DNA of 51,711 nucleotides from an uncultured Lachnospiraceae bacterium (GCA_910577835.1 CAJTOU010000022.1:3761-55471); one strand, 5' to 3'. Counted from the stretch's first letter, positions 26,574 through 36,160 are shown. The notes: generated from the letters alone by a model not told the origin. Made by a program: numbers and translations.

Positions 26574-28457
26574 TTGAAAGAAAAGACAGAGGAACAGGAT
26601 CTTATTTACTTGAATCGTCTTGCCAGACATCATGATGAATTGCGCTGGCTTTATATGGAGCTGTATGATAATAGCTCCATGTTCGCAGAATTGTGTGAGA
26701 ATCTGCATTATTTTTATAACGAGAGAAAAGAAGTATTAAAAAAACGGGATTTTTATCGTGAAGAGAAGCCTGACTGGTATAAAGAAAATGACATGCTTGG
26801 AATGATGCTTTATATTGACAATTTTGCAGGCAATATTTCAGGTGTGGAAGAAAAGCTGGGTTATATCGAGACTTGTAATGTAAATTATATTCACCTTATG
26901 CCGTTTCTTGAGACGCCTGAAGGGCGGTCAGACGGGGGATATGCAGTGTCGGATTTTCGAAAGGTTCAGGAAAGGCTTGGCACAATGGAGGAACTGGAAC
27001 ATCTGACCGAATCTTGCCATAAAAGAAATATGAATGTCTGTATAGATTTTGTAATGAATCATACTTCGGAGGAGCATGAATGGGCAAAAAAGGCACGTGC
27101 CGGTGACGGTGAATATATGAGTCGATATTTCTTTTATGATAATGCCGCTATTCCTGAAATGTATGAAACAACGGTACCACAGGTGTTTCCGACAACAGCG
27201 CCGGGGAATTTTACATGGCTTCCGGACGCAGGACATTATGTAATGACATCTTTTTATCCATATCAGTGGGATTTGAATTATAAAAATCCGCGTGTATTTA
27301 ATGAAATGATGTATAATTTTCTGTATCTGGCAAACCGCGGAATTGATATTATCCGTATCGATGCAGTGCCATATATCTGGAAAGAATTAAATACACAGTG
27401 CAGGAATTTGAAACAGGTGCATACAATTGTAAGAATGATGCGCATGATTAGTGAGATTGTCTGTCCGGGTGTGCTGCTGCTTGGTGAGGTGGTAATGGAG
27501 CCGGAAAAGGTAGTTCCTTATTTTGGTACGGTGGAAAAACCGGAATGTCATATGCTTTATAATGTGACAACAATGGCAACTACATGGCATACAGTGGCTA
27601 CCCGTGATGTAAGTCTTTTAAAGAAGCAGCTTGATATTGTAAATCATCTGCCAAAAGAATATGTATTTTTAAACTATCTGCGGTGCCATGATGATATCGG
27701 CTGGGGACTGGATTATGATACACTGCTTTGTGAAGGAATAGAGGAACGTTCTCATAAGCAATATCTGAACCGTTATTTTCAGGGATTGGAAGGAGAAAGC
27801 AGAAGCAGAGGAGAGTTGTATAATGCGGACCCTGTGACGGGAGATGCCCGTTTCTGTGGAACAACAGCATCCATGTGCGGAATTGAAAAAGCGAGATTTG
27901 AGCAGAATGAAGAAGATATGGAAAGAGCGGTCAGACTGGATGTGATGCTTCATGCATATATGTTTATGCAATCAGGGATTCCTGTGCTTTACAGCGGGGA
28001 TGAGGTTGGACAGGTAAATGATTACAGTTATAAAGAGAACAGTAGAAAAGCAGATGATTCCCGCTATATTCACCGTGGAGCTTTTAACTGGAAGCTGGCA
28101 AAACAGATTGAGGATAAAACCAGTGTGTCAGGGCAGATTTTTCACAGTCTGGGGCAGCTTGAAAAAATCAGAAAGTCGGAAAAGGTGTTTGTCTGTCAGG
28201 CAGATACATGGACAGTGGATACCTCTGATAAGAGTGTGTTATGTATTGGAAGATATTATGAAGGAGAAAGTATTTTTGGAATATTTAATTTCAGTGAATC
28301 TAATAAAACGATCTGTATTGAGGGTAAAAATGAAAGATATACAGATATGATATCAGGCGAAAGAATAAAGCTGTCTGATGTACAAATTCCAGCTTTTGGA
28401 TTCTTATATCTAAAAAAAATGGGATATAAATCAAATAACTGTTGCAAGAATATCTAG
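26574..28457 (+). CDS. GH13 subfamily 4-like sucrose-active enzyme
   Basis: A 627-residue alpha-amylase-fold enzyme resembling amylosucrase and sucrose hydrolase (GH13_4). Landmarks are NYIHLMPFLETPEGRSDGGY, DFVMNHTSEEHEWA, nucleophile D263 in IIRIDAVPYIW, acid/base E305 in LLGEVV and transition-state D373 in RCHDDIG. An N-terminal helical domain and a C-terminal beta domain are present, as in amylosucrase. The start is TTG at 26574 after AGGAGG. There is no signal peptide. It would split the sucrose left after alpha-galactosidase action, by hydrolysis, phosphorolysis or transglucosylation; the exact reaction cannot be read from the sequence. Confidence 0.88.
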   Translation: MKEKTEEQDLIYLNRLARHHDELRWLYMELYDNSSMFAELCENLHYFYNERKEVLKKRDFYREEKPDWYKENDMLGMMLYIDNFAGNISGVEEKLGYIETCNVNYIHLMPFLETPEGRSDGGYAVSDFRKVQERLGTMEELEHLTESCHKRNMNVCIDFVMNHTSEEHEWAKKARAGDGEYMSRYFFYDNAAIPEMYETTVPQVFPTTAPGNFTWLPDAGHYVMTSFYPYQWDLNYKNPRVFNEMMYNFLYLANRGIDIIRIDAVPYIWKELNTQCRNLKQVHTIVRMMRMISEIVCPGVLLLGEVVMEPEKVVPYFGTVEKPECHMLYNVTTMATTWHTVATRDVSLLKKQLDIVNHLPKEYVFLNYLRCHDDIGWGLDYDTLLCEGIEERSHKQYLNRYFQGLEGESRSRGELYNADPVTGDARFCGTTASMCGIEKARFEQNEEDMERAVRLDVMLHAYMFMQSGIPVLYSGDEVGQVNDYSYKENSRKADDSRYIHRGAFNWKLAKQIEDKTSVSGQIFHSLGQLEKIRKSEKVFVCQADTWTVDTSDKSVLCIGRYYEGESIFGIFNFSESNKTICIEGKNERYTDMISGERIKLSDVQIPAFGFLYLKKMGYKSNNCCKNI

Positions 28458-28539
28458 ACACAAAGTAAAAAATATGCTAAAATGAATAAATTTAAAAGTG
28501 TATTGTTTTTATCTGCTGTAAAAATATCTATATAATTAT

Positions 28540-28640
28540 ATAAGATACCTTATATATAAGGTAAGTTATATATAAGATATAAAGGTAAGTTATATAAGGT
28601 AAGCTATATACAAAGTGGGCTATATGCAAGGTAAATTATA
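28540..28640 (+). repeat. Imperfect tandem repeat, about 16 bp, before the chemoreceptor gene
   Basis: Five imperfect copies of a unit close to AAGGTAAGTTATATA occur, starting near 28557, 28581, 28596, 28612 and 28628. The later copies have a 15-16-base period and drift (AAGCTATATAC, GGGCTATATGC). They fill most of the gap between the GH13 gene and the chemoreceptor. Confidence 0.75.
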
Positions 28641-28700
28641 GGATTGATTCGGCAGATGAAGCAATCTATAAAAAATTTATTTTCCTATGGAGGAGGATTT

Positions 28701-30728
28701 ATGAAGTGTCTTGTAAATAAAAAACTTGCTACGCGTATAGGTATTATTACTACAGTGATTACTTTGGTAGGAATGTCGCTACTTTGGATAATTGTATCCA
28801 CCAATACTGCTTCTATGGTTAAAAGTAATATTACCAATCAAATGACTGACGCTGTGGAATCCAGAGCTGCTATTATTAATGAGTATGTAACATCTGCAGA
28901 AGAATATATGACTGCCTTTGCTTTGGGCGATGAAGTTCGAGAGCTTCTTTTGAATCCTGAAGATTTGACAGTGTTAGAAGAAGCTCAACAGTATACTGAG
29001 GAGTTTGCTTCTGTGAAAGGTATTTTTGAAGGATTGTATATTGCTACTCCAGATACGCATGTTCTTACACATACTTCCAAGGAAGCCATTGGAATGGTTA
29101 CACGTACAGGTGAATCATTGGATACATTTCAAAATACTATTTTGGCTCAGCAGCAGTTGACAAATCTTGGAATTATGAAATCACCTGGAACTGGCAGTAT
29201 GATTCTTTCTATGTATTATCCTATTTTTGAAGACAATACTTGTATTGGATATGTGGGAGCTGGCGTGTATGCCAGCCATTTGATGGATGCACTGTTGAAT
29301 CTGGATATAAAAGGATTGCCAGACAGTGAATATGTATTTTTAAATGTAGAAACTGGCGTATACCTTTATCATCAGGATGAATCACTTTTAAATACTCAAA
29401 CTACTGACAGTGGATATAAGGACATTATTCAACGGATTCAGGCAGATGGCAGTATTGAGGCAAGTACATATTCCTATCAAGACGAAGAGGGAGTCAACCA
29501 GTTAGTTGTTTATAAATATTTGAAGGACCGTGGCTGGGTATTTATGGTTCGGGACAGTGCTACAGAGGTCTACAGTTCTGTGATAAAAGTACGTGTTGTA
29601 GTTGGCTTATTATGTGCTGCTATGGCGGTTACAATTATATTTATTACCCTTATCATTTTGTATCGGGAAGGCAAGAAACTTATGGTGGTAGAACATGCCA
29701 TAGCACATTTAGGTGATTTGAATCTTTCCGCTGATAAGGATTTGGAAATTTTTTATGGTAGGTCAGATGAGATTGGCATGATTGCCCAAACAACGCACCA
29801 TGTGTGTGTCTGCTTACGAAAGACCATTAATGATGTGGCACGGATTTTAGAGGAAATGGCAGCTGGTAATCTTACAGTAGATGTTACAAAGAATGAATCG
29901 TATTATATTGGTGATTTTAAGGTTTTATCAGGAAGTCTAAAATCTATTCATGCAAATCTTAAGGGAGTAATTCGTGACATTTCCAATGTGGCAAATCAGG
30001 TTGACACAAGTGCAAATCAGGTATCGATGGGAGCTCAGGCATTGTTTCAGGGTACAAGAGAACAGGCAGAATCTGTTGATGGACTTGTATCAAATATGAC
30101 TACGATTACTTCACAAATTCAAAACAGCGCTGTGCGTTGTGGCAATGCCAGTAATCTGGTAGATAAAGCTACAGGTTATGCAGCCGAGGCGGATACAAAA
30201 ATGGAACAGCTGATTATATCTACAAAAAATATTGATAAATCTTCTGCTCAGATTGTAAGCATTATTAAAACAATTGAAGACATTGCTTTTCAGACCAATA
30301 TTTTGGCATTAAATGCTTCTGTGGAAGCAGCACGTGTTGGTGAAGCAGGAAAAGGGTTCTCTGTAGTGGCAGATGAAGTTCAAAATCTAGCGACAAGGTC
30401 TTCTGAAGCTGTTCAAAATACAAATACTCTTATCGAACAGTCCATTAAGGATGTAAAAACGGGGACAGAATCCACCAACCTTGTTGTTTCTGCAATGCAG
30501 GTAATTAATGATTGTATTCAATCTATTAAACTACTGATGGATGAAATAGAAACTGCCAGTGTTGAGCAATCACAAATGATTGTTTTGATAGAAAATAGAA
30601 TTAAAGAAATTTCTGAAGTAGTGCAGGCAAATTCCAGTGCTGCAGAAGAAAGCGCTGAAGTCTCAAAGGGATTGTCTGAGCAGGCGCGTACTTTAAACAG
30701 CTTAATTAGCCGATTTCATATTATGTAA
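28701..30728 (+). CDS. Methyl-accepting chemotaxis protein with periplasmic dCache-like domain
   Basis: A 675-residue chemoreceptor. TM1 is about 13-35, followed by an extracellular sensor of about 265 residues with dCache-like features (GSMILSMYYPIFEDNTCIGY, then YVFLNVETGVYLYHQDESLL), TM2 about 298-322, HAMP, then a long coiled-coil signalling domain. The tip reads AFQTNILALNASVEAARVGE, the CheA/CheW contact region. It lacks a C-terminal CheR-binding pentapeptide. The ATG at 28701 follows AGGAGG by 5 bases; the longer frame from 28644 includes that site and is unlikely. No che or flagellar genes are in the window. Confidence 0.9.
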   Translation: MKCLVNKKLATRIGIITTVITLVGMSLLWIIVSTNTASMVKSNITNQMTDAVESRAAIINEYVTSAEEYMTAFALGDEVRELLLNPEDLTVLEEAQQYTEEFASVKGIFEGLYIATPDTHVLTHTSKEAIGMVTRTGESLDTFQNTILAQQQLTNLGIMKSPGTGSMILSMYYPIFEDNTCIGYVGAGVYASHLMDALLNLDIKGLPDSEYVFLNVETGVYLYHQDESLLNTQTTDSGYKDIIQRIQADGSIEASTYSYQDEEGVNQLVVYKYLKDRGWVFMVRDSATEVYSSVIKVRVVVGLLCAAMAVTIIFITLIILYREGKKLMVVEHAIAHLGDLNLSADKDLEIFYGRSDEIGMIAQTTHHVCVCLRKTINDVARILEEMAAGNLTVDVTKNESYYIGDFKVLSGSLKSIHANLKGVIRDISNVANQVDTSANQVSMGAQALFQGTREQAESVDGLVSNMTTITSQIQNSAVRCGNASNLVDKATGYAAEADTKMEQLIISTKNIDKSSAQIVSIIKTIEDIAFQTNILALNASVEAARVGEAGKGFSVVADEVQNLATRSSEAVQNTNTLIEQSIKDVKTGTESTNLVVSAMQVINDCIQSIKLLMDEIETASVEQSQMIVLIENRIKEISEVVQANSSAAEESAEVSKGLSEQARTLNSLISRFHIM

Positions 30729-30779
30729 GTACAAAAAGATTTATTAATTGGGAAAATAGAGAAGAATTATCTGTAAAAC

Positions 30780-30832
30780 AAAAGCTGGTCAGTAAAAAGA
30801 TATTAATATCTGTTTGATTGGCTTTTTTTGTT
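30780..30832 (+). terminator. Probable terminator after the first chemoreceptor
   Basis: AAAGCTGGTCA and TGATTGGCTTT pair over 11 positions with G-T wobbles around an inner hairpin AGATATTAATATCT. The stem is followed by a T-run. Confidence 0.65.
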
Positions 30833-30897
30833 TTACAAAAGAGTATCTTTATATATGGAAAAACATATCTTATAGTGAAATTTCAAAGAGAAAATAA

Positions 30898-30926
30898 TTG
30901 AACTTATCCGCTTTTTATGATATAAT
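30898..30926 (+). promoter_or_regulatory. Promoter of the second chemoreceptor gene
   Basis: TTGAAC (30898-30903), 17 bases and TATAAT (30921-30926). It leaves a leader of about 140 bases before the ATG, with self-complementary segments ACGCAT (30952) and ATTATGCGT (about 30995-31003). This is a sigma-70 promoter, not the motility sigma factor type. Confidence 0.65.
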
Positions 30927-31070
30927 GTCTTCAAACAAAGTTTGGTGACTTACGCATGCATCCGCGTGCTTCATTATGGTATAATAATCAATAATATTAT
31001 GCGTGTCAGGAAAGTGAAAATGTGACAGGCATAAAGTTTTTTATTATAATAAATATAGGAGGAATAATGT

Positions 31071-32543
31071 ATGCAACTGGAAATTTTAAAAAACGAAGAG
31101 AAAAAAATGAATTTTATTATGTTTCTTTTTCTGGTAATTATACCCTGTATTGCAGTAGGCTATGTACTGCTATTTAATAATGGGTCGTCAAGAGATATGA
31201 TTGTTCTTTTTATGGTGGGAGCCAGTCTTTTGGTCAAACTATTTGAAAAATTATTAGGAAAATATGCAAAGTATCTTTATATTTCCATATTGCCCATATT
31301 TGGGACAGTGACAATTGTACTGGGTAATCCTGGTTCCTTTGGAGCAATGGCTGAAGCTTATTTTCTTGTACTATTTCTTGCCATTCCCTATTATGATTTA
31401 ACTATGGTTATAGTGTGTACAATAGTTACAATTATACCAAACATAGTTGCAATGTTTATCTTTCAGGAGGCATATCTGGCAATGTATACACTCTCAATCT
31501 GGATTTTTGTGTGGATGGTGTATATTTTGGCAGCTCTTGTAGCAGCATTTATTATTCAAAGGGCACGTTCTCTGTTTCTTGATGTAGAGCAAAAGGAGCA
31601 AAAAATGGAGGGCCTGCTTTCCAATGTCAGCAATGCATTTAAGGGCTTGGAAACTTCTTCTAACGAAATTTATGATTCTTTATATAATTTTGAAGCAAAT
31701 ACTGCAGAGATTGTTTCGTCAACCAGTCAGATAGCTGACAGTGCAGATATACAGATTGAGCAGGTAAAAGGCAGCCTTGATATTTTTAATGATTTGAACG
31801 ATAAGATTGAAAGTTCTGAAAAGCGGTTGGAAGAGACCGTTGGCAATATTATGCAGCTAAAGAAAAAGAATGACGAAGGAATTCAGTCAATTAGAGAATT
31901 ATCAAATAAATTCAGTGAGAATATAAAATCTACACAGGTAGCATCCGAAGGAGTAACTTCATTAGTTCAGAAATCCAATTCTATTGGTGAGATTATAGAA
32001 AGTATTGGTCAGATTGCACAACAGACAAATCTTCTTGCTTTAAATGCAGCAATAGAAGCCGCAAGAGCTGGCGAGGCTGGTAAAGGATTTGCTGTGGTGG
32101 CAGATGAGATTAATACACTGTCTGGTGAATCTGCTGCTGCAACTCAGAAAATTGACGTGATTTTAAAGGATGTGGTTTCTACTGTCAATCAGGTCAATCA
32201 GGTTATGGATAATAATGGCGTGATTGTAAGACAATCCAATGAAAAACTGGATGACACAGTTAAAATTTTTGAAACTATACTGAAATCCTCTGAAGAGGTT
32301 ATGGTTGTAATTGATATGTTAAAGAAAGAGCTTTTGGATATTGTGGATATCAAAGAGCGTCTATCAGAGGCAATGGAGCAGGTAGAACATATTTCGAGAG
32401 ATTCTGTAGAGAGTACAGCAGAGATTAGCGAATCAACACAAAAACAGGCAGCAGGTGTTGAAAATATTTTGAAATCCATGAAGAATGTTCAGGCTGGCAT
32501 TGAACAGCTTTCCGATGTATTAAGTACAAAAGTAGAAGTATAA
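31071..32543 (+). CDS. Methyl-accepting chemotaxis protein with polytopic membrane sensor
   Basis: A 490-residue chemoreceptor without an extracellular sensor domain. The first 165 residues hold about six closely spaced membrane segments, then a coiled-coil signalling domain with the tip GQIAQQTNLLALNAAIEAAR. There is no clear HAMP. Such receptors sense in or through the membrane. The ATG follows AGGAGG by 7 bases. It is a separate transcription unit from the first receptor and has its own promoter and a strong terminator. The ligand is unknown. Confidence 0.9.
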   Translation: MQLEILKNEEKKMNFIMFLFLVIIPCIAVGYVLLFNNGSSRDMIVLFMVGASLLVKLFEKLLGKYAKYLYISILPIFGTVTIVLGNPGSFGAMAEAYFLVLFLAIPYYDLTMVIVCTIVTIIPNIVAMFIFQEAYLAMYTLSIWIFVWMVYILAALVAAFIIQRARSLFLDVEQKEQKMEGLLSNVSNAFKGLETSSNEIYDSLYNFEANTAEIVSSTSQIADSADIQIEQVKGSLDIFNDLNDKIESSEKRLEETVGNIMQLKKKNDEGIQSIRELSNKFSENIKSTQVASEGVTSLVQKSNSIGEIIESIGQIAQQTNLLALNAAIEAARAGEAGKGFAVVADEINTLSGESAAATQKIDVILKDVVSTVNQVNQVMDNNGVIVRQSNEKLDDTVKIFETILKSSEEVMVVIDMLKKELLDIVDIKERLSEAMEQVEHISRDSVESTAEISESTQKQAAGVENILKSMKNVQAGIEQLSDVLSTKVEV

Positions 32544-32578
32544 TTGCTTTTGGTATTTTGTTTATAGAAGAATTATAT

Positions 32579-32614
32579 ATGGATGCAGAAAATTTATTTC
32601 TGCATCCATTTTTG
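32579..32614 (+). terminator. Terminator between the chemoreceptor and the cat pseudogene
   Basis: The perfect 13-base arms ATGGATGCAGAAA and TTTCTGCATCCAT enclose a 5-base loop and are followed by TTTTT. It lies between convergent genes and may serve both. Confidence 0.9.
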
Positions 32615-32656
32615 TACTTTTCATAAGACTATTCAGAAATAACAGCTATCCATTTT

Positions 32657-33274
32657 TTACAGATTATTCAAATAGTGTTGTAAATTATCAGCTAATTTGC
32701 CAATATGAATTCCGTCTACAAAAGAATGATGAACCTGAACAGAGAAAGGAATCAGTATTTTCCCGTCTTTTTCATAATATTTTCCCCAATCAAATAATGG
32801 TGTGGCATTATCTTTATTTCCAGAATCCGTATGAGAAATACGCGTATAAGTAACCTAGGGAAAAGCGGAAAATTGAAATATGTCATTCCCTAATGGACCT
32901 GTAAAGTATTCCTTTTGAGTCTGTTCTTTTTCACGGGCTAAAGCAACATATTCTTCCATTGTATCTGTCATTTCAACATGAACAACTTTAAATAATTCAG
33001 TTTCTTTGTTTAAATAAGTAAATGCTGTATTGATTTTATCAAATATCACCGGATTGCCATTGACAAACCTGTATCGAAATTCTTTCATCTGATTTGCGCA
33101 TTTAGAAACTGCAAATACAAATGAAAAGGTAAATGAATAATTCTGTTTTTTTATCACTTTCAGAAAATGTGTAATATCTAATTCAAAAGTAACACAATAT
33201 TGCGGCTGAACGCTGTTTCTGAAAATCTGATAATGCAGTGTTCTATCCCACTGGGTGAAATCAATTTTTTTCAT
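32657..33274 (-). pseudogene. cat: Chloramphenicol acetyltransferase gene with an amber stop
   Basis: The reading frame would give about 205 residues, the normal length for a type A chloramphenicol acetyltransferase. It is broken once: TAG at 32857-32855, after FSAFP, where family members have Trp (TGG). Past the stop the frame stays open to TAA at 32657 and is still family-like: VTYTRISHTDSGNKDNATPLF, quoted in part as ISHTDSGNKDNATPLF, and the catalytic-histidine motif HHSFVDGIH. The 139-residue product that remains would lack the active-site histidine. A single recent G-to-A change explains it. The start has AGGAGG upstream. Confidence 0.88.
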
Positions 33275-33291
33275 TCAATAAAACCTCCTGA

Positions 33292-34068
33292 TTATTTTTG
33301 AGCATATACTTTGATTCTGCGAAAAGTTTCAAAATAAGTATTGTTTGACTGATGAGTTCTTTTCAGCATTTCTTCAATTACTTCCTGACGAAATTCTTCT
33401 TTTATTTCATAGGGAATATATTTGATAAATGGTACAATACAGGGCTGGTCTATCCATTTTATCATTTCAGAAGCAGTAGAAAAATATCTGTCTCTGTTTA
33501 CCTCTGTAATTGTATAAGCAGAAAATCCGACTGCCGAAATCAATTTTTCATACTGTGATTTTGACGGCATAAACCACGGCCATTCAAAATTTTTAAAATA
33601 TTTTTTATATTTGTTTTCTGATATTTTTTTCTGAATGACATCAATAAAATAAAAACAATTACCAAAACCGCCAAAATCCCACAATATTATTCCATGAGTT
33701 TTTAATGCTCTGTATATATTTTTTAAAAGCTGTTTATGGTCTTTTACCCAATGTAAAGCTGCATTTGAAAAAATAAAATCAAATTCATTTTCAAAATTTA
33801 TCTCATTAATATTCATATGTATAAAATCAAGATTATTTTTACAAAGCATTTTTGCTGTTTCAATCATGTTTATCGAGGCATCTATTCCCAATGCGTTTCC
33901 ATATGGTACAAGAAATGATAATTGTTCTGTTAAAATACCATCGCCGCACCCTAAATCCAGCACAGTTTCATTTCCTTTAAATGATAATTCAGAAATTAAT
34001 TCCTTGCCCCATTCTTTTTGATGCTTGGAAGCTAGCTTGTATTTTTTTCCATCAAATTCAATGTCCAT
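33292..34068 (-). CDS. Class I SAM-dependent methyltransferase
   Basis: A 258-residue methyltransferase. SAM-binding motif I is VLDLGCGDGILTE (about residues 36-48), followed by acidic GIDAS in motif II, FIFSNAALHWV in motif IV and a C-terminal substrate part. The overall pattern, including ALHWVKDHKQLLKNIYRALK, resembles trans-aconitate 2-methyltransferase-like enzymes. The substrate cannot be told. The ATG follows AAGGAGG. It lies 17 bases before the cat pseudogene on the same strand and diverges from the LysR gene. Confidence 0.9.
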   Translation of the reverse strand: MDIEFDGKKYKLASKHQKEWGKELISELSFKGNETVLDLGCGDGILTEQLSFLVPYGNALGIDASINMIETAKMLCKNNLDFIHMNINEINFENEFDFIFSNAALHWVKDHKQLLKNIYRALKTHGIILWDFGGFGNCFYFIDVIQKKISENKYKKYFKNFEWPWFMPSKSQYEKLISAVGFSAYTITEVNRDRYFSTASEMIKWIDQPCIVPFIKYIPYEIKEEFRQEVIEEMLKRTHQSNNTYFETFRRIKVYAQK

Positions 34069-34187
34069 AATAAAACCTCCTTAAATTATCAAGTTTTTTG
34101 TTCTTATTGAAGTATAATTCTTCTTTTGATATAATTCAAATATATGTTTTTTATAAAATCTATAAATTTAATTTATATGGAGGAAAT

Positions 34188-35063
34188 ATGGATACTTTTG
34201 ATAACCTGACAAAATATAAAATTTTTCTTTCTGTTGCGGAAAATAAAAGCATATCAAAGGCGGCTGTACAGCTTTATATTTCTCAGCCGGCAGTAAGCAT
34301 TACAATAAAAAAGCTGGAAGAAAATCTGAATACTACACTTTTTATTCGAAAACCAAAAGGAGTTGAGCTTACAGAAAAAGGAAAATTATTATACGACAGT
34401 GTAAAAAAATCGCTTAATATGCTTTCAGACACAGAAAGAAGTCTTAGATTTCCACATTATACGGGATATTTACGCATCGCTTCGAGCAATGTATTGTGCA
34501 AACATTTTCTGATGCCTTATTTAAAAGCATTTTCAAATCTATATCCTGATACAGATTTGGCTATTACCTGCACATCTTCAGCAGAAGCCTGTTCCATGAT
34601 TGAAGAATGCAGGATTGATTTAGCTCTGGTAGTAAAACCGGAAAATTTGGGAAGGTTAATATATCATTCTCTGGGAGTGATTGAATATATTTTTGTCTGT
34701 ACACAGGCATATAGAGAAAAATTAAATTGTAAAAATGATAAAGTATTTGATTATGCAAATATTATGCTTCTGGATAAAGATAATGTATCACGTAAACATA
34801 TAAATAATTATTATGCAAAAAATAATATTATTCCATTTCATATTCTTGAAGTAAATGAAATGGATATGCTGATTGAATTTGCCAAAATGGGAATCGGAAT
34901 TTCCTGTGTTGTAAAACAATTTGTAGAGGATGAATTAAAAAGCGGTGTACTTATTGAGATAGATTTGTCAAATCCTGTTCCATCACGCGAAATTGGATTT
35001 TTGTATAATGATATTCAACCGTTTAATGAGAATATTTTGAAATTTGTAAATGTGGAGTTTTAA
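34188..35063 (+). CDS. LysR-family transcriptional regulator
   Basis: A 291-residue regulator. The N-terminal winged HTH (about 5-64) reads SISKAAVQLYISQPAVSITI, then KLEENLNTTLFIRKPKGVEL. The C-terminal substrate-binding-type effector domain spans about 88-290. The ATG at 34188 follows GGAGG by 5 bases; the longer frame from 34098 would add 30 residues unlike the family. It is divergent from the methyltransferase gene, 119 bases apart, which it may control. Confidence 0.92.
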   Translation: MDTFDNLTKYKIFLSVAENKSISKAAVQLYISQPAVSITIKKLEENLNTTLFIRKPKGVELTEKGKLLYDSVKKSLNMLSDTERSLRFPHYTGYLRIASSNVLCKHFLMPYLKAFSNLYPDTDLAITCTSSAEACSMIEECRIDLALVVKPENLGRLIYHSLGVIEYIFVCTQAYREKLNCKNDKVFDYANIMLLDKDNVSRKHINNYYAKNNIIPFHILEVNEMDMLIEFAKMGIGISCVVKQFVEDELKSGVLIEIDLSNPVPSREIGFLYNDIQPFNENILKFVNVEF

Positions 35064-35195
35064 ATTTTTTTACTGTCGCAGGTATATATTAGGGCAGAAG
35101 AAATATATCCTCTGATTCAGAATATTGTGCCAAAGCCAACGAATTGAAGAAGTACAAATTATGGAGGCAGGCGGAAAATAGAAGGAATAAGAGAT

Positions 35196-35669
35196 TTACA
35201 GATAATTTACCATAATGTATTCTTCTTCAGTTTCGTCTGTGATTTTAAAACCAACCTTTTGATACAGCTTTGCTGCATAATTAGCTTTTTGGACAGATAG
35301 AGAAACGCGTTTATATTCATGCCTTTTTAACAGAGCAAGGATTTCTTTCATCATAACTGTTCCAATTCCCAATCCCCGATATTCTTTATACAAAGAGATT
35401 GCCAAAGAGGGTGTTTCATTATCAATATGTCCATAATCATTCATAATGCGGCTCCAGACCGCTCCCACAATTTTACCGTCAATCTCTGCAACCAGTCCGA
35501 TATCATCTTTTAATTCTCCGAAACGCTCAACATAAACCTGTAATTCGGAAGATGCAATAATTGTTTTTGGTGGAGGTTCGATACCTTCCGGAACAAAAAT
35601 TGCTTCATATAAAAAATTATTCAGTAATGGATATTCATGTTTTTGTATTTTACGTATTGTATAATTCAT
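35196..35669 (-). CDS. GNAT-family N-acetyltransferase
   Basis: A 157-residue acetyltransferase. The acetyl-CoA-binding motif A is LYKEYRGLGIGTVMMKEILA at about residues 92-111, and motif B is VSLSVQKANYAAKLYQKVGF near the C-terminus. The substrate is unknown. It is on the same strand as the HxlR regulator, 152 bases downstream of it. Confidence 0.9.
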   Translation of the reverse strand: MNYTIRKIQKHEYPLLNNFLYEAIFVPEGIEPPPKTIIASSELQVYVERFGELKDDIGLVAEIDGKIVGAVWSRIMNDYGHIDNETPSLAISLYKEYRGLGIGTVMMKEILALLKRHEYKRVSLSVQKANYAAKLYQKVGFKITDETEEEYIMVNYL

Positions 35670-35821
35670 AGATGCCTCTCAAATTCTATTTCTATTTTTG
35701 CGGTTTAAAGTACCAAAAAATTGTTTTCTTAATAAAATTGTTTTATATTTGGTCAAAAAGAAAGTTTTTATTTCATAAAAAATCACTTCGTATTTCCTAT
35801 AATTCAGCTCTTATAAAACCA

Positions 35822-36160
35822 CTATTTATGATTTAAGGCTTTAAATCCCTCTCTCCAGTTCTGCATCGCATCCAAAATGGGTTTAAGACTTTCTCCCAGT
35901 TCTGTTAAAGTATATTCTACCTTTGGAGGAACCTCTGCATAAACCTTACGGCTGATAAGTCCATTATTTTCCATATCGCGAAGCTGTGCTGTCAAAACTT
36001 TTTGTGATACATTTCCGACAGACTTTTTTAATTCTCCAAAACGCTTCGTACCAGAAAGAAGGTCACGTAAAATTAAAACCTTCCATTTATCTCCAATCAG
36101 CATTAATGTAGTTTCTACTGGACACGCCGGTAATTCTTTTACAATTTTTTCTTCACTCAT
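35822..36160 (-). CDS. HxlR-family transcriptional regulator
   Basis: A 112-residue winged-HTH regulator. The conserved core is GDKWKVLILRDLLSGTKRFG with LKKSVGNVSQKVLTAQLRDM and the wing YAEVPPKVEYTLTELGESL. The single cysteine near the N-terminus (C13 in ACPVETT) is in the position used for redox or electrophile sensing in some relatives. It is divergent from the metallo-beta-lactamase-like gene. A palindrome in between (36540-36561) is a likely operator. Confidence 0.92.
   Translation of the reverse strand: MSEEKIVKELPACPVETTLMLIGDKWKVLILRDLLSGTKRFGELKKSVGNVSQKVLTAQLRDMENNGLISRKVYAEVPPKVEYTLTELGESLKPILDAMQNWREGFKALNHK

Noticed and set aside
28540..28640. CRISPR array
   Set aside because: The units are about 16 bases, contiguous and drifting, with no spacers and no cas genes.
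30947..31030. Cyclic-di-GMP riboswitch in the leader of the second chemoreceptor
   Set aside because: The conserved GEMM core and tetraloop receptor sequences are not present.
32855..32857. Programmed readthrough or unusual amino acid at the amber codon of cat
   Set aside because: The position is Trp in the family, there is no sign of a recoding element, and TGG to TAG is a one-base change; a simple nonsense mutation is the better reading.
35064..35195. Possible small gene between the LysR and GNAT genes
   Set aside because: There are only short broken frames without a start and ribosome-binding site.
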